Source of the DNA: Cololabis saira
Taxonomy: Eukaryota; Chordata; Actinopteri; Beloniformes; Belonidae
DNA: 64,000 nucleotides
Reading direction: 5' to 3'
Assembly: GCF_033807715.1 (NCBI RefSeq)
Contig: NC_084610.1
Location: forward strand, 6,448,769-6,512,768
Below the pieces are notes generated by a model. The model was not told where the DNA came from and did not search any database. It worked only from the letters and a program-made list of their open reading frames with translations. The translations under genes and the position numbers were made by a program. How positions within the stretch are numbered: the stretch's first letter is position 1; every line of letters starts with the position of its first letter. This document shows positions 24,080-37,400 of the stretch, in pieces.

Positions 24080-25030
24080 TTTGCAGTTGTGCAGCATTTG
24101 AGTGGATATTAATACAACACCACGGAGGAAAGTGAGAGAAGACTGTACAATGATCAGAGAAACTGGAAAAAAGAAAATAACTCCAGAGCTACATCTAGTT
24201 TTAGAAAGAGTTTAAAACATCTGATTTTACATCTAAAATCTGTAGCGCCAAAGTTTTTAGCTGCAAGTCAAAGACTGTGCAAAGATCTTCACGGGTCACT
24301 ATTTATATGAGTCCAACCAAATTACTTTGAGAATAAAAGGACAACAGCACTCCTATTGGTTGGTGACATTAATTACGTCATGACATGACAGTGCACATAA
24401 TTGTAATACGATTCAATTAGTTTGATTGTGTTGTTGTGCAGAGGCACAGGAAAGACCACTTCACATCTAAGAGATCTCAGAAGTGATCCACAACTCAAGC
24501 AAGATTCTTTATAAGTTTCTTCTACGTACATTTCTCTGCGACCATGAAACATCTTGTAAAAGTATTAAATCTAAGATCAATAATGACTACAATTTAAATA
24601 AAGAAAAGAAAAGACAAGTAGCAAGTAAGACCTCTTTGGAAAGGTTGCTAGGAGAACGTTTTTCCTATTTTAAAATAACAAAGAGCATGGGTAATGTTTG
24701 CAAAGTTACATCTGAAAAACTGCAAAGGCTTCCTAAACAATGTTCTTTGGTCTGACAAGACCAAAGTGGAGATATTTGACGAGACTGCATGGTTGATAAA
24801 AGCCAAACACATAAGATGAACAGAAACGTCATGCCAGCTGTCAAGCACGGGTAGGGGTGATGATTCGGGCTTGTTACCAGTCACAGCATCTGGACATCTT
24901 ACAATCACTAAGTCGACCACAAATCCATTGTGCATCAAAGTATTCTCACATCTCACAGCTAAAAAGTTTGGTCAAAATTGGTTCATGCAACAGGGCAATG
25001 ATTCCAGTAACACCAAGAGATGTATGTAGA
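24080..25030 (+). mobile_element. Tc1/mariner-like element, degraded transposase remnant
   Basis: The left part carries GTTGTGCAGCATTTGAGTGG and ACACCACGGAGGAAAG. The right part carries, in order, AACGTTTTTCCTATTTTAAA, TCTGACAAGACCAAAGTGGA, CATGCCAGCTGTCAAGCACG, GGGTGATGATTCGGGCTTG and CATGCAACAGGGCAATGATT. These strings follow the transposase order of common fish Tc1-like elements. The DDE region is recognisable, but stops and frameshifts break the frame and the C-terminal part is missing after about 25025. Anciently dead. The segment at about 24160-24420 may be an insertion. Confidence 0.7.
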
Positions 25031-25859
25031 CATATGTTTCATAGCTCATTAGAGAAGATCATAGTTGTTGTGGACTAAATATTCACTTTATAAATATTCT
25101 GTAAAAACAAACCACAATAACGTCAAGCAGAATATTCTCAAACTGTAGGTTTGGTGTAAAATTTGCATTTATCTCTACATTTTATATCTGCATGCGCCAT
25201 ATAGAAAACAGATTTTTTCTTTTTTTTGTGAGTCACAACAAGTTGCTTTTGTTCAGTCAGGTTTTGGGACTAAAAACCGAGTTGCAGCAGTAACTTGGAT
25301 GTGATGATCAGCAGTAAATGTACTAAGTGCTGGAGTATATCATATTTTATCAGCTATAATAAAGTAAAAGAATTACAGCCCATTTTGTCTGTTGACTTTT
25401 TATGCGTCTTTTATATACCGTTTTTTTTTTATGTCGTGGCTCTTTTATATTCTTTGTTCTGTTTTATTCTCTGCTATATGCTGATATGGGAATGTGTCTC
25501 ATGAAGCCTCTGAAAGTTTTTTAATTTGCATTTAATTTTCAAAGTGGACTCTGTCCAAACTTTTCCTAATTGTTCTCTTCTTCAGTCTCATGAAAAGGGG
25601 ACTTTTCAGAAGTCATCCTCCTCCTAAATCTTTCTTCCATTGCAGTTCCTGCACTACAAAAACATCCAAATCATTAATTCTGTCCTTTTTTCATTTATCA
25701 TTCTTTCTTCCAGTTCATGTAATTTATGTTTTTTTTATTTTTTTATCAGACTTATGGCGCTCCACTCTGCTCATGTATTTATTCATGTTTTTCTGCCTCC
25801 GATGGGTAACGTGGATCAAGTTGAATAGAGATGGTGTGTATGTGCAGCTTTTCTGTAGA

Positions 25860-26245
25860 CCTTCACCATTGTGCTGATTCTAAGAGAAGGTCTTAATCTA
25901 GCCACTGCCATTACCACTACTGAGACCTCCAGCCTCCACCTCCCCTCTTGCCCTGATGTTGTGCCTGGACATGAAGGCTCTGTAGTGGGCAGGTTGGCGA
26001 GCCAGATCGGGGTCTTGGGTCTAGAGCTTGGCGTGAGTCCCTGCTCCTCGGCCTCCAGCACCAACGCCCCCTGAAGCCCCACAACGAAGCCTCCATCCCG
26101 GTTGAACTTGGCTCCGACGCTGCCTTGCTGGCCCGGGGCCTGGCTGGATGGAGGGGGAAGAAAGCCTGTAGCTGGATGTGCAGTGGAGTGAGAAGAGGTG
26201 GAGAGGCTAACAATGCTATCAGAGTGCTGGCGTCCATCTCTCAAA
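25860..26245 (-). other. GC-rich open stretch, possible orphan exon of unknown identity
   Basis: The minus strand is open for more than 100 codons, from DGRQHSDSIVSLSTSSHS to PTTEPSCPGTTSGQEGRW, in a GC-rich block inside AT-rich DNA. An acceptor-like TTTGTCTGTTCTTTTGAG precedes it and weak donors (CTGGAG|GTCTCA, GTG|GTAATG) follow. I recognise no domain and no neighbouring exon. It could be an exon of an unrecognised gene, a pseudogene fragment or a regulatory element. Confidence 0.25.
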
Positions 26246-26249
26246 AGAA

Positions 26250-29200
26250 CAGACAAATGCATGCAGCCATGTTTGTCTTTATTTATCACAGCTCTTCACA
26301 CGTAGATGACAACAAAGGGCAAAAGCAAAATAAGAGAGGGTCAGAGGAGAGAAGAGAAAAGAGGGAAAAGTGGCAGAGCAAAAGAGAGAAATAGAGCTGA
26401 AGAGCTGCTTAAAAAGATGGATAAGGGGAAAAAACAATAAAGGCAAAAAATAAGCGGCAGACATAAACAAATATAAAGAAATAAAAGGAGTGAAGAAGGA
26501 GAAGTGTGGAATAAAAGACAGCGAGAAATGGCAGGGCACAATGTGAATGAAAGAGGGAAAAAGGGTGGTAGTGTTTCCCAGCAGTCTGTTGGCCGAAGCC
26601 TGACTTTGTCAGGCCTCCTGGATCCCCATGGAAACAGAAATCTGCATGTTTGCTTGAAATGCTTTCATTAATGCCTTGTAGCCGAGCCAAAAAAGCACGA
26701 CAAGGGACGAAGAGATGCCGAATAAAAAATAAAAAAAAATCCCAACACAAATAACGCAAACAAACAAAGGATAAAAAGACTGAAAAAAGAGCAAAGACAA
26801 ACTTAGTGAAAGCAGTTTTCTCTCTTTTTTCCCCCCTCTATTTTTTCACATCTACTCATTGACCCGTGTCGTTTTGTACACAATGTGACAAACAGACATC
26901 AGGGGGTACACTTTTTGCATGTTTTTGAGTGGCCATCACTTTGGGGATCAAACTATGCTCAGTTTAATAATGTTGCCATGTTTGCATGGGGTTTTATAAT
27001 GATAGCCTTTGGCACATTAGAATAAGCTGTGGGCAGAGACAGCAGCTTGAACAAACAGTTTGAGTTAGTTGGCTTTTTATTGTTTAATAAAACTCACGAG
27101 ATAAAAATAACTTAACCTTTCCGTTTTTTATGTATATACTGTAAATAAACAGATGTACATAATTTTGTAATATAAAAGCCAATTGAAAACAGAATGAAAA
27201 TATCTGGTTTTTCTTGTATTTAATTAAAAAAAAATTAAACTGAATACAGAGGTAATAGAAAACTTTCATCTTTATTGCCGTGTGTTGGTTTATAACAAGT
27301 TAAATATAATCAATCTGTCAAACACACACAGACATGGCATTGTCGATCAGTCAAAGCTCCATCTTCCTCTTTCCTTTAATTGAATTCGAATTACAGAGTT
27401 TAGCTCTTGCCCTTTAAACTGAGGACATAAGGAAAGGCCTCGGGCTAAAAGAAGTTTAAAAGAAGTCATGGCAAGTGATGGGACGGTTTGTTGGGTGTTA
27501 AACGCGGCAACACAACTACACACAGGAGAAGAAACAGACCCAAACAGGGACGAGTCCACACATAATTCACATGTTCACAGAAGTAGCAAGGTATTTAAAT
27601 AGCAGAACTCTGTCTTGTTGGTAAAAGTGTGTGACTAGTTACAAATTTGCCAACATCATCACTCTAACCTTATTTTTTGAATTATACTTCATGAAAAAAA
27701 TATTTGTCCACATTTTTTGATTGATTTTTTTTCATATACTTATATAGATTTTAATTTGTTTATTATACTCTAAATTAGTTGATGTACCTTTTTACAATAA
27801 TGCATTTCTGTTTTACTGTTCATAATTAATTGTAATATTGATATCTCTGTTTTAAGTTTTAATTAAGATTTGTTACTGTGATGCTTTTTGTATAGGTTAC
27901 AAGCTTCATTTTATTTGCCTTTAACTTAACACAATACATTTTGTCAATGTAATCAAATATATTTACAGTTGATTGTCACTACATTTAGCATTTAGTCCGA
28001 ATTATCTCTGCATGACTAAATTATGCCTTAATGTAATTTCCTTCTGTCAGTGGATGGACACATTTCACTTGGTGCTTGCACAAGTTTCCCTCGGACGTCA
28101 GTGTGAACCTTCTCCACATTTGGACATATACAGGTCCAGCACTGATTTATTATCAGAAGGGGATGGATTCCTACTGCAAAAAGAAAATATGTTTGAGAAA
28201 TATTGTCACATTTACTGTATCCCAAAATAGTTGTACTCACTGCTGTTTACAGTTAATCGGGCACAGATGTGCATTTAATATTAGAGTGATTAAAATCAAT
28301 GCAGCAGTTTTCACATTTGTTTTAGTCATGGATGCAACCTGGTCTTTGCAGGTCACTTAACACCTTAAATTTGGGTTTGGTGTGATTTGCCAACAACACA
28401 AACCACGTCCGTGTTTAAAACATTTTCTGCGTCATCTTCATGTGTCTCGCTGTCTTGTCGCTCAAAGCATGAAATTGTTGGCTTTCACTCGGATGAGAGA
28501 TCACTATTATGTCAAATGTAAAACTATCAGTTCGATTCCACTTTCTCACACTTGCCAAGTAGATCCAACACATCGTTTTAAAACATCACTCCTAAGAGAG
28601 TAGACCTTGACTTTTTTTTTTAATTTAGTCGTAATATTAAATTTGACAAAAGCAGTTTAGGCACACCACACACACTAGGAATGCATAGATGGAGATATAA
28701 AGTAGAAGTGGAACTGTGAAGGTGGATGAGGATGGATGAGGTTGATAGGAAAAAAGACAGACAAAGTAGAGAAGATGAGTTTGAGACAGAGTGAAAGGGA
28801 GCAAAAAAAAAGGTTACGATAAAAACTGAGGGTTAGGAACCAGAGTGAAGAACAAACAAATGAAAGGGAGAGACCTGCGCCAAGCTGTGATTTCACAGTA
28901 AGAGTGAGCTCTTCATCTGCCGGTGGACCCGGCCCTTCAGTAGAACAAAGCCACCTCATACCGCACTCGTTTATCGTCCATTTTTCATCTCTCCTTTTTT
29001 TGTACATGTAAGAGAGCTCCCTCCCTCCCTCTTTTTCTCTTTCTCTCCGACACAGTGGGATAACCCTCACAACCTACCGCTTCACACACATCATACACGC
29101 ACACACAGTCTTTGCCAGATACTGATGGACACTCGTATACAAAGACTTTCCTGTCTGTGAGTATTAACAATGTGAAAAAAAACATTTCCTCTCTCGTTGT

Positions 29201-31640
29201 GCTTCCTCTTTGTAATTTCTGGACTTTAGTTTGATGAGCACCACCCTCCACCACCACCCCTTGCCTGCACCTCAGTCCAACTCTCTCTGGTATAGGTTAA
29301 GAGGTGCTATGTTGACTCCACCACCTGCTGTCTGGTTGCACATAAACAAACTAAATGTGTATTTCCTCCTGAGCTGTACCCCATAATCACAGCACCAGTA
29401 AAACCTCACACTCCATTTACCTTTAGAGCAGGTGACTGCCTGGGCACAGCGTGCATTTGTGCATGCATGCATATGCAGGGACAGAAGAACTGTTTGAGAC
29501 TGTGAAGGAAGTTAAAGTGTTCACAGAGGAAAATCAGCAAATGGCCTGAAATCTATTAGCAAATGAGTGATAGAAGTTTCATTTTTTCCGGCCTCATGAA
29601 CTACTTTTAATCTAATATGGATCTGTTTTTGCACTTCAGGCCTGGAACAACTTCATAAAAGTTTTTTTGTGGCTGGGAATTTAGGGGTAGTGAAAGGTTA
29701 TTTAAAAACCAAAAAGAAAAAAAAGTTATTTCAAACAGATCATTGTGGTGGTAATTTAGCGTAAAAGCTGTATCCAAGAAGCGATGCAAAGAGACTTTGA
29801 TGAGCATGGATGGACAGAGGCTCTCCATTTTGAAGTAAATTCAAAACTTCCTTTCTCTTTTCTTTTTACAGTGTATAATATCATTTAAGGATTCGAGAAA
29901 CCTTGAGGAATTTCAGTGGTTAAAGGACAAGGATGCAAATCTAAGCTGGTGTGTGCCAGTCCTTCAAATGGCACTTGAGATACACCTGAAGGTGTCCCAA
30001 TACTTTAGGGAGGATAAAACGCATTAAGAGTACATATTACAAAATCATCACAGAGATGGCTTGACCTGCCACTCACCCCTCCATCTTGTTTGTGTACTAG
30101 TTTATTTGTTGGAAACAACAACAACCAGGCTCTGTAATTATTCTTCAGTGCTGCTTTGCTCACTGTAATTATACACCCATAAGAGTGTGTACGGGTTTCA
30201 AGCATGTACACATGTGATAGTAAACAGGCATACTGAATGCTTGTGTGTTGCATTTTTGTGTTTCTCGGCATGTCAACTACAATTACACACACATACTGGC
30301 GAGAAATAGAGGGAGAGAGAGAGAGAAAAAGAGGCAGATGAAGAGAAAGAGGGATGAAGGGGCAACAAGCTGAGTTCTTTGTTGCTAAATGGCAGTGATT
30401 CACCATCAAGCCATCCATTTCGTTTAAGTGTGGAGCTCATTTGCCTGTGTGTGTTTTACTACGTGTAGAACCAAAATGGGTTTGTAAATGTGTGAAATAA
30501 AGATGAAAAACCATAACAGACACACAGGAATAGATAGAAAGCAATCAGCTGTGAGTATGCTTCTTTATCCCCTCTTCATCCTCTCAGTGACATCAAGAAC
30601 TGGCATTGCACCCATGTTCTACGTGTTCATTAAGTGCATAAATGTAGTTTTGTATTTGTCCAGAAGCTCCTTTCATACACACCTTTCTGAGTTTCTGCTT
30701 CGTCTAATTTTTAGTCTGTCACATTACTCTCATTGGAAACGCTTCAACTCCACCTCTGGTCTCTTTCAGGCAGTATGTTGGTGTTTTTCTGCAATTTTAT
30801 TTTACCTCGTTGGTTGCAGTGTAATCACACATCTCTGAAAACATCTCATTTCAAATCATCTCAGTAAGAGACTGAATGAATTTCATTTTAAGCATTTGTG
30901 TGGGATTCGCTGCCAGTTTTTAGATTTTATTTTAATCCTTCTTTTACAGTTCACTGAGAGTTTTTTTTAGTTTAGTTAGTTTTTTGTTTCAGTAACTTTT
31001 CATCACTACTAAAAAATAAACTAAAAAAAAAACTGTTCACCCAATTCACCATCAAGTTCCTACAGTTTCTTGTAACTCGTCTTTTCCCCTGGAAGTTCTG
31101 CTGAGGTTTCCCCCTGCCCCGACCAGCTGAGTCTGATCTATTATTAATGTCTGAACACAGTCTCTAAGGATCCGTCATCTATTATTAACGCTTACAATCC
31201 CTTTCTTTCTCTCCAAGGATCTCCTTCTGTCTTCCCCCTCACACTTCCCATCACGCCTCCTTAGACCCATGTGTCCCAACTTCAATCTGATCAACTGATC
31301 TGGAGAAAAGCTAATAACAGGTGTGTTTTCATCCCTCTTCATGTCACCCGCTATCTTCAGCCTGTCTGGGATTTCTTCTGAGTCTCCAGGGCTTTTTACA
31401 AGGTGCTAGCGGCACCTGGCTGAGGTGGCAACCTGCTAAATATGTGCTTGAAGACACATCTTCAGTTTTGAGACCATCAACCAGCATAAGCACACACACC
31501 GACAACTTACACATCCTTTGTAATGTGTGTTTACTCACACCTGACCAACATGCTGTTCGTAGTGCACATCTGTCCAAGATACGCGCACAAACACACACTA
31601 ATGACCGCATTTGATCGGACATATATTCATAATTTTTCCA
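26250..31640. other. Non-coding stretch, no gene seen
   Basis: AT-rich DNA with polypurine patches on the plus strand (about 26.33-26.56, 28.68-28.88 and 30.30-30.36 kb). A GC-richer unique piece lies at 26.57-26.71 kb. Open readings are short, low in complexity and unlike any family. Confidence 0.6.
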
Positions 31641-31641
31641 T

Positions 31642-32472
31642 TTAAAGGGGACTTATTGTGGCATCTAATGTCTATTTTAAACAGGCCTTGAATGTCTTAA
31701 AAACAAGTTTTTGATTTTTTTTGCTAAATAAATTAGAAATTCAGCCTCTGCGCCATGTCTTTATCTTCCCAGTTTCTAACCTCCTCTATGCTGTATTTAT
31801 TGGCTACCTGAAGGACGCAACACACCGCTACGGAAAAATGGCGGAAGTTATTTACACCGTATCATACAGTAACTGCATGCGATGCGAGCGAGCGTCACCG
31901 TCAAAATCAATTCCATTGCTTTATTTTCTATTGGACTGTCCTAACTGGCCGCAGCGACGTAGCGCTGCGCAGCACGACGCGCTGTTTTTAGCTGAACATT
32001 TGTCGGACGCCCTGCTTCTATTTTCTTCCTGTCGCTCGTGTTGAAAGCCGGTTGAAAGCGCTGTAGGAAACGGTCATGATGAGGAACGGCTGATCCAGTT
32101 AGTTGAATGAAATGAGAAGTTATCTCTATGATTCCTCCTCATTTCACAAAAAAAACCTCAGTAAAGTGGCAGCTGCTGGAGGGAGATGGACAGAGAGCGT
32201 CTGATGTCACGCAGTGCTACGCGATAGTCGGACGCTCGCATGCAGTTACACGGTTTTATAGTTGTGGGCGTGGTTTGCATTTTGGTTACGTAACGAAAAT
32301 GCGCCGAATCTGAACGGCTCGTAGAAGCCACATCATAATGGACGGATCATCCGGGTGGCTGTACAGACACTGCAGAATTTGGTTGCTTTCCTCCTTCTCA
32401 GAGTTGGCAGGCTGAGGGGAGACCACTTTATACAGTATATGTTAAAGCAAGAAAAAACTCTTCCCCTTTGAA
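31642..32472. mobile_element. Candidate non-autonomous DNA transposon with TTAA-type end
   Basis: The left end reads TTAAAGGGGACTTATTGTG and the right end CTTCCCCTTTGAA, imperfect inverse complements. The left-end motif recurs inverted at 49797-49818 (17 of 19 bases), so it is a repeat family. The interior has a CpG-rich core. The target duplication is not clear on the right, so the limits are tentative. Confidence 0.35.
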
Positions 32473-33243
32473 GCTTGATTGAAGAGTGGAGGATCAGTTA
32501 TGCCTAGCCAGTGTAAGATTTGGTTAAAATTTTAAAAACATTGTCGTCTTGGAGGAGTTGAAACAGAGCTGATTGACTGGGAGCAGCCAGCTGTATCTCT
32601 GAGGTCTGAGGTTTGTCTGGTGTGCAAATGTTGTAAATCTGAAGAGTTCCCTCCGCTGAATAATGCTCCACTCTTTGTTGGTCATTGTGGGTGGTATAAT
32701 AGAAAAAACTACTTTTAGTTTTAAATCCCAAACACAGACTATGAAGATCCACTTTGTGAATAAAAGTTGGAAAACATCTGAAGAATCATAGGATAGGAGT
32801 TGAAGCTCGAACTTATCTCAACTGAGCTCTGTTGTAGATTGGTCCATTTAACACCATTAACTCCCCACAGCTGTGGATATCACAGTGGATTCAATTTAAA
32901 AGTGTAATGCAAATTATAGTCAGTTGCTATGCAAATGAAACATTGCATATTCAATGCAAAAAGTACCATCAATACAAACTTAGTGTAGAGGAAGCACAGC
33001 ATCGCAGAAGATTCCTGTTTGTTCATATTTAACAACAAAACAAAAAAAAGTGTGTGAATATGTTTAATATTTTCATGGAAACATTAAAAACTTTCAAATA
33101 ACTGTTAAATGCCCTAATGACTTGGCATTCCTGAGAATCCTGTTTATCTCATGAGAGTAGTTTTTGTTGCAGTTAAACTCAGGCAGACAAAATTGTAGTA
33201 CAAAGTCAGGGACAAAAAAGAAACTAAGAGAGAGGTAGTGTGC

Positions 33244-33247
33244 TGTG

Positions 33248-33315
<68 letters not shown>

Positions 33316-33330
33316 TGTGTGTGTGTGTGT
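33244..33330. repeat. Compound (GT)n-(GCGT)n-(GT)n microsatellite
   Basis: About 14 GCGT units between two GT runs. Alternating purine-pyrimidine throughout. Confidence 0.98.
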
Positions 33331-33412
33331 TTGATGGGAACAGACGGTACCGCGGCCTCTTGCTGGCACATAAGTGTAATCAGGTGCAAAGAAATGTGTG
33401 TGTATGGTGACA

Positions 33413-33432
33413 GTTTTTTTTTTTTTTTTTTT
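33413..33432. repeat. Poly-T tract
   Basis: About 20 T between two neighbouring microsatellites. Confidence 0.85.
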
Positions 33433-33482
33433 ATCCTCAAGTGAATCGAGAAAGGGAATCTTGGACGTCGTCTTTTGGCAGG

Positions 33483-33485
<3 letters not shown>

Positions 33486-33576
<91 letters not shown>
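33486..33576. repeat. (GT)n microsatellite, about 91 bp
   Basis: A pure dinucleotide array only about 155 bp from the preceding compound array. Confidence 0.99.
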
Positions 33577-33578
<2 letters not shown>

Positions 33579-33984
33579 CCTGCATCATCTTCCAGAGAGA
33601 TGATAGTCTGCAATTAATGTTCTAGGAAGTGTCTTGCCAGCTACAGTAGAATCAGGCAATCATCTTATAGTGAGCACTCTGTATGAGGCACACATCATTT
33701 TCCAGAATTACCTTTCAATTACCAGCCCTCTCCTGTCAATTTAACACAACACAAAACACCTTAAGGTTTTCTTCATGCAGCTCAATTGTTAGAAACCAGG
33801 CCCTGATCATATGTTGTTGTTTTTTCAGCCCAAAATAGGCTTTACTTGCTCAGTATCTATAACAACATTATAATTCTTTTGAATACAAAGCGTATCATAA
33901 CTTCGTGCAAATATGATGTGGTGAAACAAGGTCAAGGGTATTGGGTATTTACAAAAACATATATATATGTCCATAATTGAATAA

Positions 33985-34495
33985 CAACAATAAAGAAAGA
34001 GAAGGAAAGTATAGTTGGACATGTATGAGAGCATCATGGCAGCAGCAGTTATTGTAAGTGAGCAGTAGGAATAATAGAAAAGTTCCAAGTGGAAGTGGGA
34101 ATCCATCAAGGATCAGCCTTGGGTCCCTTTGTATTTACTGTGGTGATGCACAGGTTGACAGATGAGGCCAAACCGGAGTCTCCATGGACTATCTTTGTTT
34201 ACAGATGACATTGTGATATACAGTGAGAGTCAGGAGCTGGTGGAAAAAAGTGTGGAGAGGTGGAGATATGCACTAAAGAGAGGAGGAATGAAGTTCAGTC
34301 ACAGCAAGACAGAATACATGTAGGTAAAAATAGAAGCAGTTGTATGACGAGGGTGTACAGAGTAGAGATGAAAAGCTACAGGAGAGAACACTTGTGCTCA
34401 GTTGATGACAGCAATAAGGAATGTCAAAAAGAGGTGGAGAAGAGAGTAGAGGAAGGATGGAATTGGTGGAGAAGAGTGTCTGGAGGGTAAAACGA
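33985..34495 (+). mobile_element. RTE-type LINE reverse-transcriptase fragment (dead)
   Basis: Frame pieces read GIHQGSALGPFVFTVVMHRL then TDEAKPESPWTIF. After a frameshift comes TDDIVIYSESQELVEKSVER, then WRYALKRGGMKFSHSKTEYM and a stop. A last piece reads KEVEKRVEEGWNWWRRVSGG. This is the order of the RT palm and thumb of RTE/Rex-like fish LINEs. The catalytic F/Y-x-DD motif is altered to TDD, and frameshifts and stops make it inactive. Both ends are missing. Confidence 0.8.
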
Positions 34496-34499
34496 AAGA

Positions 34500-37400
34500 A
34501 AGACTTTATGTCCAAAATGATATCTTAATTATTTGCTCTTCTTGTTGCTGTAAATCGTTCAACTTTTGAGATATTTTTAAGCAGAGGATGTTATTTATTT
34601 TTCTTTTTTTTACTGCTTCCATCATTTTATTCCAACAATGCTCATTCAGTTAATGCTCGTCAGACTATATAAACTTTGATGTTATTACTTAATAATTGCA
34701 AAATAGATTTGGGTTTCAGTTGTAAGTGCTGGCATGCATTTCACCTGGCGAAGTTTGATGCACACATTGAAGGGATATAACCAAATGAGAAGCATGTGGA
34801 TGATTGTTTCTAAGGTTTTCATCACACATACGATTGCTGTTGAAGTGTTTTCCTCGTGCATGACCTCATGCGAGAGGTTCATCTCCTGCTTCTTACCAGG
34901 TTCTTTAATTAGTATTCTATCTGCTTTTATATCCTTATGAACTTCATAAATGCCACATATTCAGAGAATAACAATTAGACTTAATTAAGATAATTAAAAG
35001 CTCCAGCTAATCTGTCAACATGGCATGTTTATAGCTTATACTCTACAAGTGTGTGTTTCTCCTCTTCATGCTTCACAAATCAAGAAGATAACTGAATAAT
35101 GACTGCATAATGAGCGTGTCCTCAAGATTCACAGACACACACCCACACACATACAGTATATCCACATTCACAAACAAACATGTCTTTAAGACAGGCAAAG
35201 CTTATCAATAGCAGTTAATTAAATTCTTGTGCATGTTAATGAAATATTTGCTGTTTGTATTGTGCTCTAAGTCTGTCTGTGTTTGTTTGCTTTAATGAAA
35301 AGATTTCACCTTGACACTGCGTTGGTTATAGGGAGTCTGTGTGTATGTGCATGTCTGGAAATGAGTATTATAGCTGTATTTACAGTATTTCGTGTTTTAT
35401 TACTTAAAATCTAAAACAAATTTGACGGAAGGCAATTTTGGATCTTAAATGAGTCAGAATAAAAGAAGCTTAAACATATTGACACTAAATATACAAGTGA
35501 CAGATTTTTAAATGTTTATTAGCAAAAGCAAAACCTTGATTAAATCAGTTTATTATTAACTTTGTATCATTGTCCCTTTGCTTTGTTGATGGTTTATAGT
35601 ACACTGATGCACATTAAGTTCATAAAACATTTATCTTTTTTATCCCTCTTCTTATTTACAATTATTTCATGAGAGGAGGCAATTATTTTTTGGTGTGAAT
35701 AGCCTCTTGCTCTTCAAAAACCACATTTTTCTGAAACCACCAGGCCTGAAGCCATAAACTGTTGTTGAACAAGACAACTGATTTTGAGTAATAATGTTCT
35801 TGAATATGAGTTATTGACCTAAAATTGACCGTTGAAAGTTTATATCTTGTCATTGGTTGCAGGTGTGTGGTCATAGCTCAGTCCGTCCATAAAATGTAAA
35901 TGTAACGACGGATGGAGGAAGGTGTAACTTTTTACAAGGAATCTCTTCACATTTCAGCTTGCAAACTTTAGAGAACCACTCAGGCGCTGAACATCTTTTC
36001 AGCATATGCACTGTTACAGAACATTACTACACTGCCGCCTAAAGTTTTGTGGCTTTATAATTGTGAAAATATGCAAAATTATCATCTATATATCCATTAG
36101 TCTTCCCCCAAGTACCGCCAAATTCCATTGATGATATGTTTTGAGTAAGTAGAGATGAATTCATGGCATTTCAGCTTCATCCAGTGTTTGAGTCTTCACC
36201 GGTTTTGCAACCATACATGCAAAACCACTAAAATGTGTGATAATTTGACTTTTTTTTTATTGATTGTAAATCCACAAATCACTCAACTTTTACACAAGTG
36301 AGCCATTGCCTCATTTTGAGAGGAGCTCAAGTTTCTGGTGAAGTCTTACTTCCAACAAGGAGATTTATTCATGTGGTATCTTTCCCAGTGCTCGTTAGAG
36401 GCCAGCAAGTGGTAGCCCGTTAAATGCTCACAATTTATGTGGAGCTTTGTGGTTGTATTTCTCAAATTAAGCTGTCATTTGTGGGCCTAGCACTAAACTC
36501 CCAGTATGTGTGGATAGAGATATCACTGCCTTTTATTTATTTAATTCTTTAAAGTCAGAATTGAAACATCAAGGTCAGTTTGATATGAAAACTGTCACTT
36601 ACAAACTATTCTGGTTGTAGACAAAGATCAATACTCTGTGTGTTGTCCTTATTACAGATTAAAGAGAGTACTCGTGTCTATTGTTGCTGCCTTTTTTTCT
36701 TACCTCTTTCATATGTTATAATACAGCACAAATCTTCTGACACCTGTTTAATATATTTTTAAACCTAAAAATTTGAAATAATATAAAAGAATAGCTAAAA
36801 CAGTGATGAGTGTAGGGAGCAAATTAACAAATGTGTCCCTTTGATTTTTCTGTTTGCTTCGTTTTGCTCTTCTTGTTGCATCTTTTCTTTACTACCCAAC
36901 ACCATCTGTTCATCTTCAGTATCTTTGGTTCTGTTCTGCTTTCTCTGTTAAACTCATCCTCCGAATCTGTGGCCTGGACCTTTTCCCTTGGCTCTGAGTT
37001 ATTAGAAAGTTAGAGCTTTTCTTCAAAACAGCCTCCTTGCTGGCCTCAAAAAGGCATTGCAGCATGACTAGTTCAATCTGATCAAAAACATGCAACAATT
37101 CCTTTAAAAGAAAAATATTCAGATCTTTCATGTCTTTCATATTTCTGTCACTTTGTCCACATTTGCTCTCAGCGCTCCTCCTGATTAAAACCCTCACCCT
37201 CCCTCGTTCTAGCCCTTCTAATGTCTGCTGCTTTCCCCTCCATTTCCCATCCACCCTCCTCCATCTCAGGGACATATGTCAAGAGGAAGCAAGCATCTGC
37301 TCCTTGACAGGGATTTAATGTCCTGCGCTCTTCTGTTCCGAGCCAGAAGTCCGTCAGTCACACGGCGGCGGTATGGCCATGTAGAGCCTGGCGAGTGTGT

